From NCBI RefSeq assembly GCF_003864255.1, contig NZ_QWEZ01000002.1:1178001-1242000 (forward strand): 64,000 nt of DNA, written 5' to 3'. This stretch comes from Aestuariirhabdus litorea. Its GTDB lineage: Bacteria; Pseudomonadota; Gammaproteobacteria; Pseudomonadales; Aestuariirhabdaceae. The translations under genes were made by a program, and so were the position numbers. This document shows positions 19,056 to 26,939 of the stretch, piece by piece. Positions within the stretch are counted from its first letter, which is position 1. Every line of letters starts with the position of its first letter. The notes beneath the pieces were generated by a model, which did no database searches, was not told where the DNA came from, and worked only from the letters and a program-made list of their open reading frames with translations.

Positions 19056-19131
19056 TCCCTGATAGCTCAGTTGGTAGAGCAAATGACTGTTAATCATTGG
19101 GTCGCTGGTTCGAGTCCAGCTCAGGGAGCCA
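19056..19131 (+). tRNA. tRNA-Asn (anticodon GTT)
   Basis: This 76-nt cloverleaf has a 7-bp acceptor stem (TCCCTGA / TCAGGGA), D-arm AGCTCAGTTGGTAGAGC, anticodon loop CTGTTAA (GTT at 19089-19091), T-arm GGTTCGAGTCC and an encoded CCA end. It is the first of three tandem tRNA genes. Confidence 0.97.
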
Positions 19132-19134
19132 CTT

Positions 19135-19211
19135 CGGGGTATAGCGCAGTCTGGTAGCGCGCCTGCTTTGGGAGCAGGATGTCGGGAGTTCGAATCTCTC
19201 TACCCCGACCA
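19135..19211 (+). tRNA. tRNA-Pro (anticodon TGG)
   Basis: This 77-nt cloverleaf has acceptor stem CGGGGTA / TACCCCG, anticodon stem-loop CCTGC-TTTGGGA-GCAGG with TGG at 19169-19171, T-loop GTTCGAAT and encoded CCA. It starts 3 nt after the tRNA-Asn gene. Confidence 0.97.
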
Positions 19212-19216
19212 TCTAT

Positions 19217-19292
19217 GGGTCGTTAGCTCAGTCGGTAGAGCAGTTGGCTTTTAACCAATTGGTCGGGCGTTCGAGCCGCCCACGACCCACCA
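19217..19292 (+). tRNA. tRNA-Lys (anticodon TTT)
   Basis: This 76-nt cloverleaf has acceptor stem GGGTCGT / ACGACCC, anticodon stem-loop GTTGG-CTTTTAA-CCAAT (TTT), T-arm GTTCGAGC and encoded CCA. It is the last gene of the tRNA operon and is followed at once by a terminator. Confidence 0.97.
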
Positions 19293-19296
19293 TATT

Positions 19297-19329
19297 AAAA
19301 AGGGGAATCGCACCGCGGTTCCCCTTTTT
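19297..19329 (+). terminator. Intrinsic terminator of the tRNA operon
   Basis: An 11-bp stem (AAAAAGGGGAA / TTCCCCTTTTT) with an 11-nt GC-rich loop ends in a T-run, 4 nt after the tRNA-Lys CCA. Confidence 0.92.
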
Positions 19330-19467
19330 CTTTTGCGCGACAGTCTCACCCTTTCCCTCACTGCCCTCCCGGTTTGTCAGAGCCGCACGGCACACGCCCG
19401 CTGCTGGCCCGACACGCGGATAATCACTACACTGGCCTCTCTTATAGGGGCTGAGCTTAAGTGAGAG

Positions 19468-20277
19468 ATGATGACGGAGGCCTTTTTACACGACTGGTCC
19501 AGCAGCCGTAACGAGCAGGATGCCCTGGATGCGATGATCGAAGTTTCCCGGGTCCTCGACTGCTCGGGTGTAATGATCACCTACTCTCCGACGGGCTGGT
19601 TGCCCTCGAATGAGCCTGGGCTGATTCACCGGATACTGCAGTCGGGCATGGATGAGCGCCAGCTTCAGCACTGGATGGGCCCCGCCGCAGGCCAGCGTCT
19701 GCAGGTCAGCCCGTTCCATCGTAAATTTGACCCCATCCGCCGGCGGATGGTGAAGCAAACACTGCCGCGCTGCTTTGATCTTAGGGCCTTGATGGAGGGC
19801 GATTGGGGACCGCTGACGGCTCGCCAGCAGTTGTGGTGCAAGCACTTGCTTAGCCATGGGATCAGGGAGGTGATCTCGGTGCCGGTGCAGATACCGCCGA
19901 CCGAGTACTGGAATATGACCCTGATCTCCAACAGCCCGCATCAGGGCAGCCAGGCGGTCAGTGCGCTGCAGCGGGCGGGACTGACCTACTTTACCCACGG
20001 CCTGGTCCAGTTCTGTATCGAGCAATTGCACTGGCGTGAGTCCGGCTCCCGGGACCGGCAGATGTCGCTGCGTCCTCGCGAGCGTGACTGCCTCTACTGG
20101 GCGGCCATGGGCAAGTCGGCCGCCGAAACCGCCGAGATCCTCGACCTGAGGACCGAGACAGTGCGTAAATACCTCAAGGCGGCACTTTCCCGGCTGGATG
20201 CCCGTAACAAGGTGCAGGCGGTTACCAAGGCGGTCCAGTGGGGGCTCCTGGCGCTGAGCGGTGACGAGCCGAGCTAG
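19468..20277 (+). CDS. LuxR-family transcriptional regulator
   Basis: The 269-residue protein has a C-terminal LuxR/FixJ helix-turn-helix (LRPRERDCLYWAAMGKSAAE, TVRKYLKAALSRLDARNKVQ, AVTKAVQWGLL). The N-terminal 190 residues have the size and helix/strand pattern of the autoinducer-binding domain family. I cannot confirm the acyl-homoserine-lactone-binding residues, and no LuxI-type synthase is in the window. It may be a LuxR solo or respond to another small molecule. The start is one of two adjacent ATGs (19468 or 19471). It stands alone between the tRNA operon and a sugar-acid-type pair; the latter is a possible target. Confidence 0.8.
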   Translation: MMTEAFLHDWSSSRNEQDALDAMIEVSRVLDCSGVMITYSPTGWLPSNEPGLIHRILQSGMDERQLQHWMGPAAGQRLQVSPFHRKFDPIRRRMVKQTLPRCFDLRALMEGDWGPLTARQQLWCKHLLSHGIREVISVPVQIPPTEYWNMTLISNSPHQGSQAVSALQRAGLTYFTHGLVQFCIEQLHWRESGSRDRQMSLRPRERDCLYWAAMGKSAAETAEILDLRTETVRKYLKAALSRLDARNKVQAVTKAVQWGLLALSGDEPS

Positions 20278-20808
20278 CCCCCCCGCTCTGCATTTTCCCT
20301 TCGATCCCTTCCCCGGCGTAAACCCCTGAGAGTTGTCGTGCTTCTGTTTCCTGTACCCCCATATAGGGGTGCGAAGAATCCGGGGCGGCTCATTAGTATG
20401 TTGGTCACTGATCATGCGCCTGCATTATCCAGGGAGCAGACCAACATGCTTAGCCGTTGCCTCAATAGTGAAGATCGCCACCCCCAGGCGAACAAACGCC
20501 ATCAACGCGTAGATGGCCGATGGGCGGGCAGAGTGGAGACAACGCTTGAGACCCTGCGCAGGAGATGGTGCGGGATATGGCCCTGGGTAACTCGCCGCGG
20601 TGGCAGAGATGACCCCCGACCGGGTTCGGGGCCGTCTCAGGAGCGTTGCAGGCTAAGGGAAACGGTTGTAGAGAGATAAACCAGGGAGTGAGGGGGTTGC
20701 GACCTGGGCTTCCTCCCCCCGGAGGCCTGGGCGAAAGCCCTGCACAATAACCCTAACAAAACGGCCGCCATGCCCATCCGCTGGGGGCGCACAAAACGGG
20801 AGATACCC
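20278..20808 (+). other. 530-nt gap with inverted repeats and a GC-rich structured leader
   Basis: I see no convincing gene. It holds a small palindrome (ACCCC-N6-GGGGT, 20355-20370) and a 12-bp inverted repeat with one mismatch (20395-20406 and 20439-20450, arms AGTATGTTGGTC / GACCAACATGCT). A hairpin CCCCGA-N6-TCGGGG lies at 20614-20631. Next to the dehydratase gene are a hairpin GGCTTCC-N7-GGAGGCC (about 20708-20728) and a GNRA-loop hairpin GGGC-GAAA-GCCC (20729-20740). The repeat arms could be an operator and the hairpins a folded mRNA leader. No known riboswitch class is recognised. Confidence 0.45.
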
Positions 20809-22455
20809 ATGTCCAAAAAAAACAGTGACATTATCCACTCCAGCCCTAACCAGCTGGTGAACGCCTTTCGTAAGGGGTTGATGTCGGGCGCCGGCTACGA
20901 CACCGACAACCTGAAGAAAAAGCCCCTGATCGCCATCGCCAACTCCCATACTGAGATGACCGCTGGTCATAATCACCTGGGCCGGCTGGCGGACAAGGTA
21001 AAGGAGGGCATCCTGATCGAGGGGGGGGAGTACGCCGAATTCAATGTCCCGGCCCCCTGCGATGGCATCGCCATGGCCCACGATGGTATGCGCTACGTAC
21101 TGGCCCAGCGTGACCTGATCGCCGATATCGTGGAGACCCATGTGCGCTCGCAGGCCTTTGATGCGGTGGTCTTTATCGCCGGTTGCGACAAGATCAACCC
21201 CGGTATGATGATGGCCATGGGGCGGCTGGACCTGCCGAGCATCTACCTGGCCGGCGGGCCTGGCCAGATGAATATCCGTAACGTACCGCGCTTCAGCTCC
21301 TCCATCGACCACAACGACTTCCACAATGACCCGGAGCTGTTGCTGGAGACCTTTAATTGCAGCACCTGCGGTGCCTGCGAAATCATGGGCACCGCCAACA
21401 CCTTCCAGTGCCTGGCCGAAGCCATGGGCATCTGCTTGCCCGGTAGCTCCAATATTCCCGGCTGGCACTCGGACAAGCTCAAGGCGGCCCGTCATACCGG
21501 CCAGCGTGTGGTGCAGATGTACCGCGAGGGGCTCAACGCACGCCAGCTGCTGACCCAGGCCTCACTGGAGAACGCCGCCAGGATGCTGATGGCGATTGGC
21601 GGCTCAACCAACGGTACCCTGCACCTGCCTGCCATTGCCCACTCCGCCGGTGTTGAATTGACCCTCGAACATTTCAAGCAGGCCAGTGAGCAGATTCCTA
21701 CCCTGTTGGCGATTAGCCCCAACGGCCCCTGGGGAGTGCAGGACCTGTGGGCTGCCGGCGGAATGCCTGCGGTGCTCAAGGTGATGCAGGCGGACCTGGA
21801 TACCAGCACCAAAACGGTGACCGGCGGCACCCTGCAGGAGGTGATTGATGGTGCCCGTGTATTGAACTCCAAGGTGATCCCGCCACGGGAAACCCCCCAT
21901 CGTCCGACCGGTGGCATCAGTGTGCTGCATGGCAACCTCGCTGAAGGGGGCGCGGTGGTGAAGCAGGCGGGGGTGATCGAGAGTATGCTCAAGTGCACCG
22001 GTCCTGCGGTCTGCTTTGATTCCGAGGATGAGGCGCTGGCGGCGGTTCAGCAGGGGCAGGTGAAGGAGGGAGATATCATGGTGCTGCGCTATCAGGGGCC
22101 CAAGGGGGGACCCGGTATGCCGGAGATGCTGGGGGTTACAGTTGCCCTCAAGGCCGCGGGCCTGTCCAAGACCGCGCTGGTGACCGATGGCCGCTTTTCG
22201 GGGGCCACCTGTGGACCCTGCATCGGCCATATCTGCCCGGAGGCCTCCGATGGCGGCCTGATCGGCGTGGTCAAGGATGGTGACCTCATCGAGATCGATA
22301 TCCTCGGTGGTAAGCTCAATGTCGAGCTGAGCGATGAGGAGATCGCCCGCCGCCGGGAGGGATGGCAGCCGCTGGTGAAAGAAGTTGGGTATGGCTTTAT
22401 GGACCGTTATCGCCGCCACGTTCGCCCCGCCAGCGAGGGTGCGATTCTGGATTAA
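20809..22455 (+). CDS. IlvD/Edd-family dehydratase (dihydroxy-acid or sugar-acid dehydratase)
   Basis: The 548-residue protein belongs to the Fe-S dehydratase family of IlvD, Edd and sugar-acid dehydratases. Cluster-region motifs are AGCDKINPGM (Cys126) and CSTCGACEIMGTANT (Cys184/187/190); later come GPKGGPGMPEML and TDGRFSGATCGP. The segment NSHTEMTAGH resembles E. coli IlvD rather than the PCN-type [2Fe-2S] enzymes. The C-terminal motif is unusually rich in Cys (468, 471, 476), where IlvD has none. The next gene is an HpcH/HpaI aldolase, so a sugar-acid substrate is more likely than valine/isoleucine precursors. ATG at 20809 has GGGAGA upstream. Confidence 0.85.
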   Translation: MSKKNSDIIHSSPNQLVNAFRKGLMSGAGYDTDNLKKKPLIAIANSHTEMTAGHNHLGRLADKVKEGILIEGGEYAEFNVPAPCDGIAMAHDGMRYVLAQRDLIADIVETHVRSQAFDAVVFIAGCDKINPGMMMAMGRLDLPSIYLAGGPGQMNIRNVPRFSSSIDHNDFHNDPELLLETFNCSTCGACEIMGTANTFQCLAEAMGICLPGSSNIPGWHSDKLKAARHTGQRVVQMYREGLNARQLLTQASLENAARMLMAIGGSTNGTLHLPAIAHSAGVELTLEHFKQASEQIPTLLAISPNGPWGVQDLWAAGGMPAVLKVMQADLDTSTKTVTGGTLQEVIDGARVLNSKVIPPRETPHRPTGGISVLHGNLAEGGAVVKQAGVIESMLKCTGPAVCFDSEDEALAAVQQGQVKEGDIMVLRYQGPKGGPGMPEMLGVTVALKAAGLSKTALVTDGRFSGATCGPCIGHICPEASDGGLIGVVKDGDLIEIDILGGKLNVELSDEEIARRREGWQPLVKEVGYGFMDRYRRHVRPASEGAILD

Positions 22456-22584
22456 GGCGCCCCGTGGGAGCCTGTTTGGGCCGTCGTGGTAACGATCTGA
22501 CGGCCTGACCGGGCTTCTCTATACAGACAACGAATTACGTATCTTGTATCCAGTGTACCGGATCTGCTGGGCAGAGGAGGAATG

Positions 22585-23397
22585 ATGACCCGTTTGCATA
22601 AAAGTATCGTTAAGCGCCTGCAACACCAGGAGACCCTGCTGGGTGGCTGGGGCGCGATCCCCAGTGCCCTGTCGGCGGAGATTATGTCGCGTCTCGGCTT
22701 CGATTTTGTCTGCATCGATATGCAGCATGGCCTGCTGGACTACCAGACCGCCCTCAGCCTGCTGCAGGCGGTGGATGTCGCCGGCGCCTGTCCGGTGGTG
22801 AGGGTGCCCTGCAACGACAGCGCCGCCATTGGCAAGGCGCTGGATGCTGGCGCCCTGGGGATCATAGTCCCGATGACCAATAGCGCCGCAGAGGTGGAGG
22901 CGGTGGTACGCGCCGCGCGCTATGCCCCTGAGGGGGAGCGCAGCTTTGGTCCCATGCGGGCCGCCCTGGTCCATGGGCCGGAGTACGCGTTGGCGGCCAA
23001 CCGCGATATCGCCATCTTTCCCATGATTGAAACCGCCGAGGCGTTGGATAACCTGGAGGCGATCGCTTCCGTCGAGGGGATTTCGGGGTTGTTTGTTGGC
23101 CCCTACGACCTCTCCCTCAGTTTGGGTCTGGAGCCCGGAAACAATGATGGCACCCCCGAATTTGACCAGGCGCTTGCGCGGGTTCTGGAGGTCTGCCAGC
23201 GTAAGGGAATCGCCCCGGGGGTGATGGGTAACGAGCAGCTGGCGGCCATGCGCGCCAGGCAGGGGTTCCGGTTTGTGGTGGTGTCCACGGATGTCACTGC
23301 CCTGGCCACCGCACTGGCCACCGCGCTGGGCAAGGTACGCGCGGAGCTGGCGGGGGAAGAGGCCGTCAGTGCGGATGCGTCCAAAGGGGTCTATTAG
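22585..23397 (+). CDS. HpcH/HpaI-type class II aldolase
   Basis: The 270-residue TIM-barrel protein matches HpcH/HpaI aldolases, which split 2-keto-3-deoxy acids into pyruvate and an aldehyde using a divalent metal. Marks are GFDFVCIDMQHGLLDYQTA (active-site His), VRVPCND (arginine), IFPMIETAEALDN (metal Glu) and FVGPYDLSLSLG (metal Asp). AGGAGG at 22575-22580 favours the second of two adjacent ATGs. It follows the IlvD/Edd-family gene by 129 nt on the same strand. Together they could dehydrate and then cleave a sugar acid; the substrate is not evident. Confidence 0.88.
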   Translation: MTRLHKSIVKRLQHQETLLGGWGAIPSALSAEIMSRLGFDFVCIDMQHGLLDYQTALSLLQAVDVAGACPVVRVPCNDSAAIGKALDAGALGIIVPMTNSAAEVEAVVRAARYAPEGERSFGPMRAALVHGPEYALAANRDIAIFPMIETAEALDNLEAIASVEGISGLFVGPYDLSLSLGLEPGNNDGTPEFDQALARVLEVCQRKGIAPGVMGNEQLAAMRARQGFRFVVVSTDVTALATALATALGKVRAELAGEEAVSADASKGVY

Positions 23398-23437
23398 CGC
23401 GGTGCGCTGCAACGGCCGATGGAGTGCGCGGTCGGCA

Positions 23438-23471
23438 CAATAAAAAAGGGGCATATGCCCCTTTTTTATTG
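23438..23471. terminator. Perfect 34-nt palindromic bidirectional terminator
   Basis: A 17-bp perfect inverted repeat with no unpaired loop base (CAATAAAAAAGGGGCAT and its complement) has A- and T-runs on both sides. It separates the convergent aldolase and thiolase genes and can work in both directions. Confidence 0.93.
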
Positions 23472-23493
23472 GTCATGGTGTCGACCGGGGTGC

Positions 23494-24675
23494 TTACACC
23501 AGCTCGATCGCCATCGCGGTGGCCTCTCCGCCGCCGATGCACAGGGAAGCGACGCCGCGCTTCAGGCCGCGCTGCTTGAGGGCGTAGATGAGGCTGATGA
23601 GAATGCGTGAGCCGGTAGAGCCGACCGGGTGGCCCTGGGCGCAGGCACCGCCGTGCACGTTGACCTTGCTGTGGTCCAGGCCGTGCTCGCGCATCGCCAG
23701 CATGGTGACCATGGCGAAGGCCTCGTTGATCTCGTACAGATCCACCTCATCCTTGCTCCAGCCGGTATTGTCGAACAGCTTCTTCATGGCGCCGACCGGC
23801 GCGATGGTGAATTCGGAGGGGTGCTGGGAGTGGGTGCTGTGGCCAACAATGCGCGCCAGCGGCTGGAGGCCGCGTTTGGCGGCTTCGGACTCGGTCATCA
23901 GTACCAGCGCAGAGGCGCCATCGGAGATGGAGCTGGCGTTGGCCGCCGTAATGGTCCCCTCCTTGGCAAAGGCGGGACGCAGTCCGGGGATCTTGTCGAT
24001 GTTGGCGTTGTGGGGTTGTTCGTCGTCCACCACCAGGGTTTCGCCGGCGCGGCTTTTCACGCTGACCGGAACGGTTTCATCCTTGAGGGCGCCGCTGTCG
24101 ATGGCGCGCTGGGCACGGCGCAGGGACTCGATAGCGAAGGCATCCATCTCTTCCCGGGTAATGCCATAGCGATCAGCAACTTCCTGGGCGAAGGAGCCCA
24201 TCAGGCGACCGGTTTCAGCGTCCTCGAGACCGTCCAGGAACATGTGGTCCTTGACCTCGCCGTGGCCCATGCGCAGACCCTGGCGAACCTTGGGGAGTAT
24301 ATAGGGAGCATTGCTCATGCTCTCCATACCGCCGGCGACCATCACGCGGTTACTACCGGCTTTGATCAGGTCGTGGGCCAGCATTGTGGCCTTCATACCG
24401 GAGCCGCACAGCTTGTTAATGGTGGTGCAACCGGTGGCATCGGGCAGCCCCGCTGCTCGTGAAGCCTGGCGTGCGGGGCCCTGCTTGAGGCCAGCGGGCA
24501 GTACGCAGCCCATGATGACCTCTTCCACATCAGACGCCTCAATTCCGGCACGTTGCACGGCTTGGCGAATGGCGATAGCGCCCAGCTCCGGTGCGCCAAC
24601 GCTGGCGAGGCTACCCTGGAAGCCGCCCATGGGTGTGCGTGCACCGCTGACAATAACTACCTTATCTTCTGACAT
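23494..24675 (-). CDS. Acetyl-CoA C-acyltransferase (thiolase)
   Basis: The 393-residue thiolase has the acylated Cys90 (INKLCGSGMKA), the His motif GGACAQGHPVGSTGSR and the second catalytic Cys in ASLCIGGGEATA. Length and motifs fit the acetoacetyl-CoA/degradative class. Whether it works in beta-oxidation, acetoacetyl-CoA synthesis or another acyl-CoA pathway is not decided by sequence. GHPVGSTG in place of the commoner GHPIGASG is a mild variant. It is divergent from an acyl-CoA ligase gene 396 nt away, which suggests joint use in fatty-acid or related acyl-CoA breakdown. Confidence 0.92.
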   Translation of the reverse strand: MSEDKVVIVSGARTPMGGFQGSLASVGAPELGAIAIRQAVQRAGIEASDVEEVIMGCVLPAGLKQGPARQASRAAGLPDATGCTTINKLCGSGMKATMLAHDLIKAGSNRVMVAGGMESMSNAPYILPKVRQGLRMGHGEVKDHMFLDGLEDAETGRLMGSFAQEVADRYGITREEMDAFAIESLRRAQRAIDSGALKDETVPVSVKSRAGETLVVDDEQPHNANIDKIPGLRPAFAKEGTITAANASSISDGASALVLMTESEAAKRGLQPLARIVGHSTHSQHPSEFTIAPVGAMKKLFDNTGWSKDEVDLYEINEAFAMVTMLAMREHGLDHSKVNVHGGACAQGHPVGSTGSRILISLIYALKQRGLKRGVASLCIGGGEATAMAIELV

Positions 24676-25071
24676 CTTACTCGCTCCTGTATATCAAGGC
24701 TCGTCACGGCTCTGGGCCGCGCGGGCTCTAACGTTTCGGGCTGACTCCAGAGCAGCGCTCGAATGATCTAGGCAACCCGCAGCGGGCCTGGGCCGCTGGA
24801 AGGGGTGGCTGATTCTAGCAGATCCCTCAAAGGCGTCTGCTTTGTGGTAGCCGGACACTAGCCACTATGGCTGGAGGCGGCAATCCCATGTCGCGCATAG
24901 TAACAAAGTCGAAGCATTCGGGGCCCTGAATCCTCCTTCCCAGGCTCAAAATCATACTTTATGGCGATAGGGTCGGTTGATGGGCGAGGGCTATAGTGAC
25001 CCTCTAAGAGCAGATTCCAGTCCGGCCCCAGCGGGGGTCGGGCAAAATAACAACAAGATAGAGTTGATCCT
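24676..25071. other. 396-nt divergent intergenic region, thiolase / acyl-CoA ligase
   Basis: No gene is seen. A 13-bp dyad (AGCCA-CTA-TGGCT, 24860-24872) near the middle is the only clear symmetry and could be a regulator site. No confident promoter pair was found by eye. Confidence 0.35.
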
Positions 25072-26760
25072 ATGTCACAGACTCGAGTGTTGGCGCCGAC
25101 TCCCTCGGCCTATCCCTTCCCCTTACTTATCAAGCAGTTACTGCTGTCTGGCCGTCGTTATGAGTCAGGCAGAGAGATCGTCTACCGTGACCGTGTCCGC
25201 TACGATTACAATCAGCTAAACGAGCGCATCTGTCGCCTTGCCAACGCCCTCAAGGCGTCCGGTATTGGTCCGGGCGACGTGGTAGCGGTGATGGAGTGGG
25301 ACAGCCATCGCTATCTGGAAGCCATGTTTGCCATCCCCATGATTGGCGCGATTATCCACACCATTAATGTGCGCCTTTCCCCTGACCAGATTATCTACAC
25401 GGTCAATCACGCTGAAGACAAACTGATCCTGGTGAACGATGAGTTCCTGCCCCTGCTCAAGGGGATGCACGATCAGTTCACCACGGTGGAAAACTACCTG
25501 TTGATCAGCGATAACGATGACGCCCAGGTGCCATCGGATCTTCCTTTTGTGGGTGAATACGAAGCCTTGCTGGCGGCGCAGCCGGCCGAGTGTGAGTTTC
25601 CCGATTTTGATGAAAACAGCGTCGCCACCACCTTCTATACCACCGGCACCACCGGTAACCCCAAAGGGGTTTATTTCACCCACCGCCAGCTGGTGCTGCA
25701 CACCCTGGTTGAGACGGCGGTGATGGGCGGCCTTGGCAGTACGCCCTTGATGAACTCCGATGACGTCTACATGCCGGTAACACCGATGTTCCATGTGCAC
25801 GCCTGGGGGGTTCCCTATGTGGCCACCATGATGGGGATCAAACAGGTCTATCCGGGGCGCTACGAGCCGGATCTGCTGGTGGACCTGCAGCAGCGGGAAG
25901 GGGTCACCTACTCCCACTGTGTGCCGGCGATCATTCAGATGATCATGGGCTGCAAGCGCGCGCAGGAGGTCAATTTCAGCGGTTGGAAGGTGTTGATTGG
26001 CGGGTCGGCCCTCAACAAGGGATTGGCGCTGGCGGCTTTGGAGAAGGGGATCAAGCTATCAGCCGCTTACGGTATGTCGGAGACCTGCCCGCTGCTGAGC
26101 GCTGCCTATGTCACCGAGGTGATGCGTGATCAGCTCTCCGATGAGGAGCAGATGGATTACCGGATTGCCGCCGGAGTCCCGGTGCCGCTGGTGCAGCTTG
26201 AGGTGGTTGATGGCGATGGGAAATTCCAGCCCCACGACGGAGAAACCGTCGGCGAAGTGGTTGTTCGTGCGCCCTGGTTGACCCAGGCTTACTTCAAGGA
26301 GCCCGAGAAAAGCGAAGAGCTATGGGCCAATGGCTGGTTGCATACCGGCGATGTGGCCACCATTGATGAACTGGGTATCGTCAGGATTCGCGACCGTATC
26401 AAGGATGTGATCAAGACCGGCGGCGAGTGGATCTCATCCCTTGAGCTGGAAGGGCTGATGAGCCTGCATCCGGCCATCGCCGAAGTGGCGGTGGTGGGGG
26501 TGCCCGATCCGCAATGGGATGAGCGTCCCTTTGCGTTGGTGGTGGTCAAGCCGGGTGAAGATGTGGATGCCGCCAGCATCAAGAAGCATCTAAAGCAGTA
26601 TGTGGATGAAGGACGAATCAATAAGTGGGCGATTCCTACCCAGATTGCTGTGGTGGAGTCGATTCCCAAAACCAGTGTGGGCAAGCTCAATAAAAAGCAA
26701 ATACGGGCTGACTACGCTGATTCACTGAATGGAGGAGGGGCTTTTCTCTCCTCCGTATGA
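25072..26760 (+). CDS. Fatty-acid/acyl-CoA ligase (AMP-binding family)
   Basis: The 562-residue enzyme activates a carboxylic acid to its CoA thioester via an acyl-adenylate. It carries the P-loop TFYTTGTTGNPKGVYFTHRQ, the A5 motif YGMSETCPLL, A7 WLHTGDVATID, A8 RIRDRIKDVIKTGGEWIS and the catalytic Lys in SVGKLNKKQIR. It resembles medium/long-chain fatty-acid ligases of the AlkK type in size and motifs. The substrate is uncertain. It lies 179 nt upstream of DUF1302/DUF1329 genes of a kind associated with hydrophobic-compound use, and is divergent from thiolase. Confidence 0.9.
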   Translation: MSQTRVLAPTPSAYPFPLLIKQLLLSGRRYESGREIVYRDRVRYDYNQLNERICRLANALKASGIGPGDVVAVMEWDSHRYLEAMFAIPMIGAIIHTINVRLSPDQIIYTVNHAEDKLILVNDEFLPLLKGMHDQFTTVENYLLISDNDDAQVPSDLPFVGEYEALLAAQPAECEFPDFDENSVATTFYTTGTTGNPKGVYFTHRQLVLHTLVETAVMGGLGSTPLMNSDDVYMPVTPMFHVHAWGVPYVATMMGIKQVYPGRYEPDLLVDLQQREGVTYSHCVPAIIQMIMGCKRAQEVNFSGWKVLIGGSALNKGLALAALEKGIKLSAAYGMSETCPLLSAAYVTEVMRDQLSDEEQMDYRIAAGVPVPLVQLEVVDGDGKFQPHDGETVGEVVVRAPWLTQAYFKEPEKSEELWANGWLHTGDVATIDELGIVRIRDRIKDVIKTGGEWISSLELEGLMSLHPAIAEVAVVGVPDPQWDERPFALVVVKPGEDVDAASIKKHLKQYVDEGRINKWAIPTQIAVVESIPKTSVGKLNKKQIRADYADSLNGGGAFLSSV

Positions 26761-26878
26761 TGCCCCGCGGCGCTGGGTGATTATCACTCCTTAGGATGAT
26801 TAATCGTGTAATCCCCAGCGTTTATAGTGGGACTGTAGTTTAGCTGAGACCTAAAACCTGGCTAAAACACAATAATAA

Positions 26879-26900
26879 GAGGGGCGATCAACGTCCCCTC
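26879..26900 (+). promoter_or_regulatory. Inverted repeat in the DUF1302 leader
   Basis: GAGGGG (26879-26884) and CCCCTC (26895-26900) form a 6-bp stem 40 nt before the DUF1302 start. It could be an operator or mRNA hairpin; there is no T-run to make it a terminator. Confidence 0.35.
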
Positions 26901-26939
26901 ACAACACAAAAAACGATAATAACAACGGAGTAGTGTCCA

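Noticed and set aside
19056-19292. tRNA cluster as an integration site for a mobile element
   Set aside because: No integrase gene and no direct repeat of a tRNA 3' end was seen in the flanks.
19468-20277. Quorum-sensing locus with this LuxR protein
   Set aside because: No LuxI-type synthase is present and ligand-binding residues cannot be confirmed, so only a LuxR-family regulator is claimed.
20338-20679. 113-codon frame in the gap before the dehydratase
   Set aside because: It is Arg/Trp-rich with no ribosome site and is interrupted by inverted repeats and hairpins; treated as non-coding.
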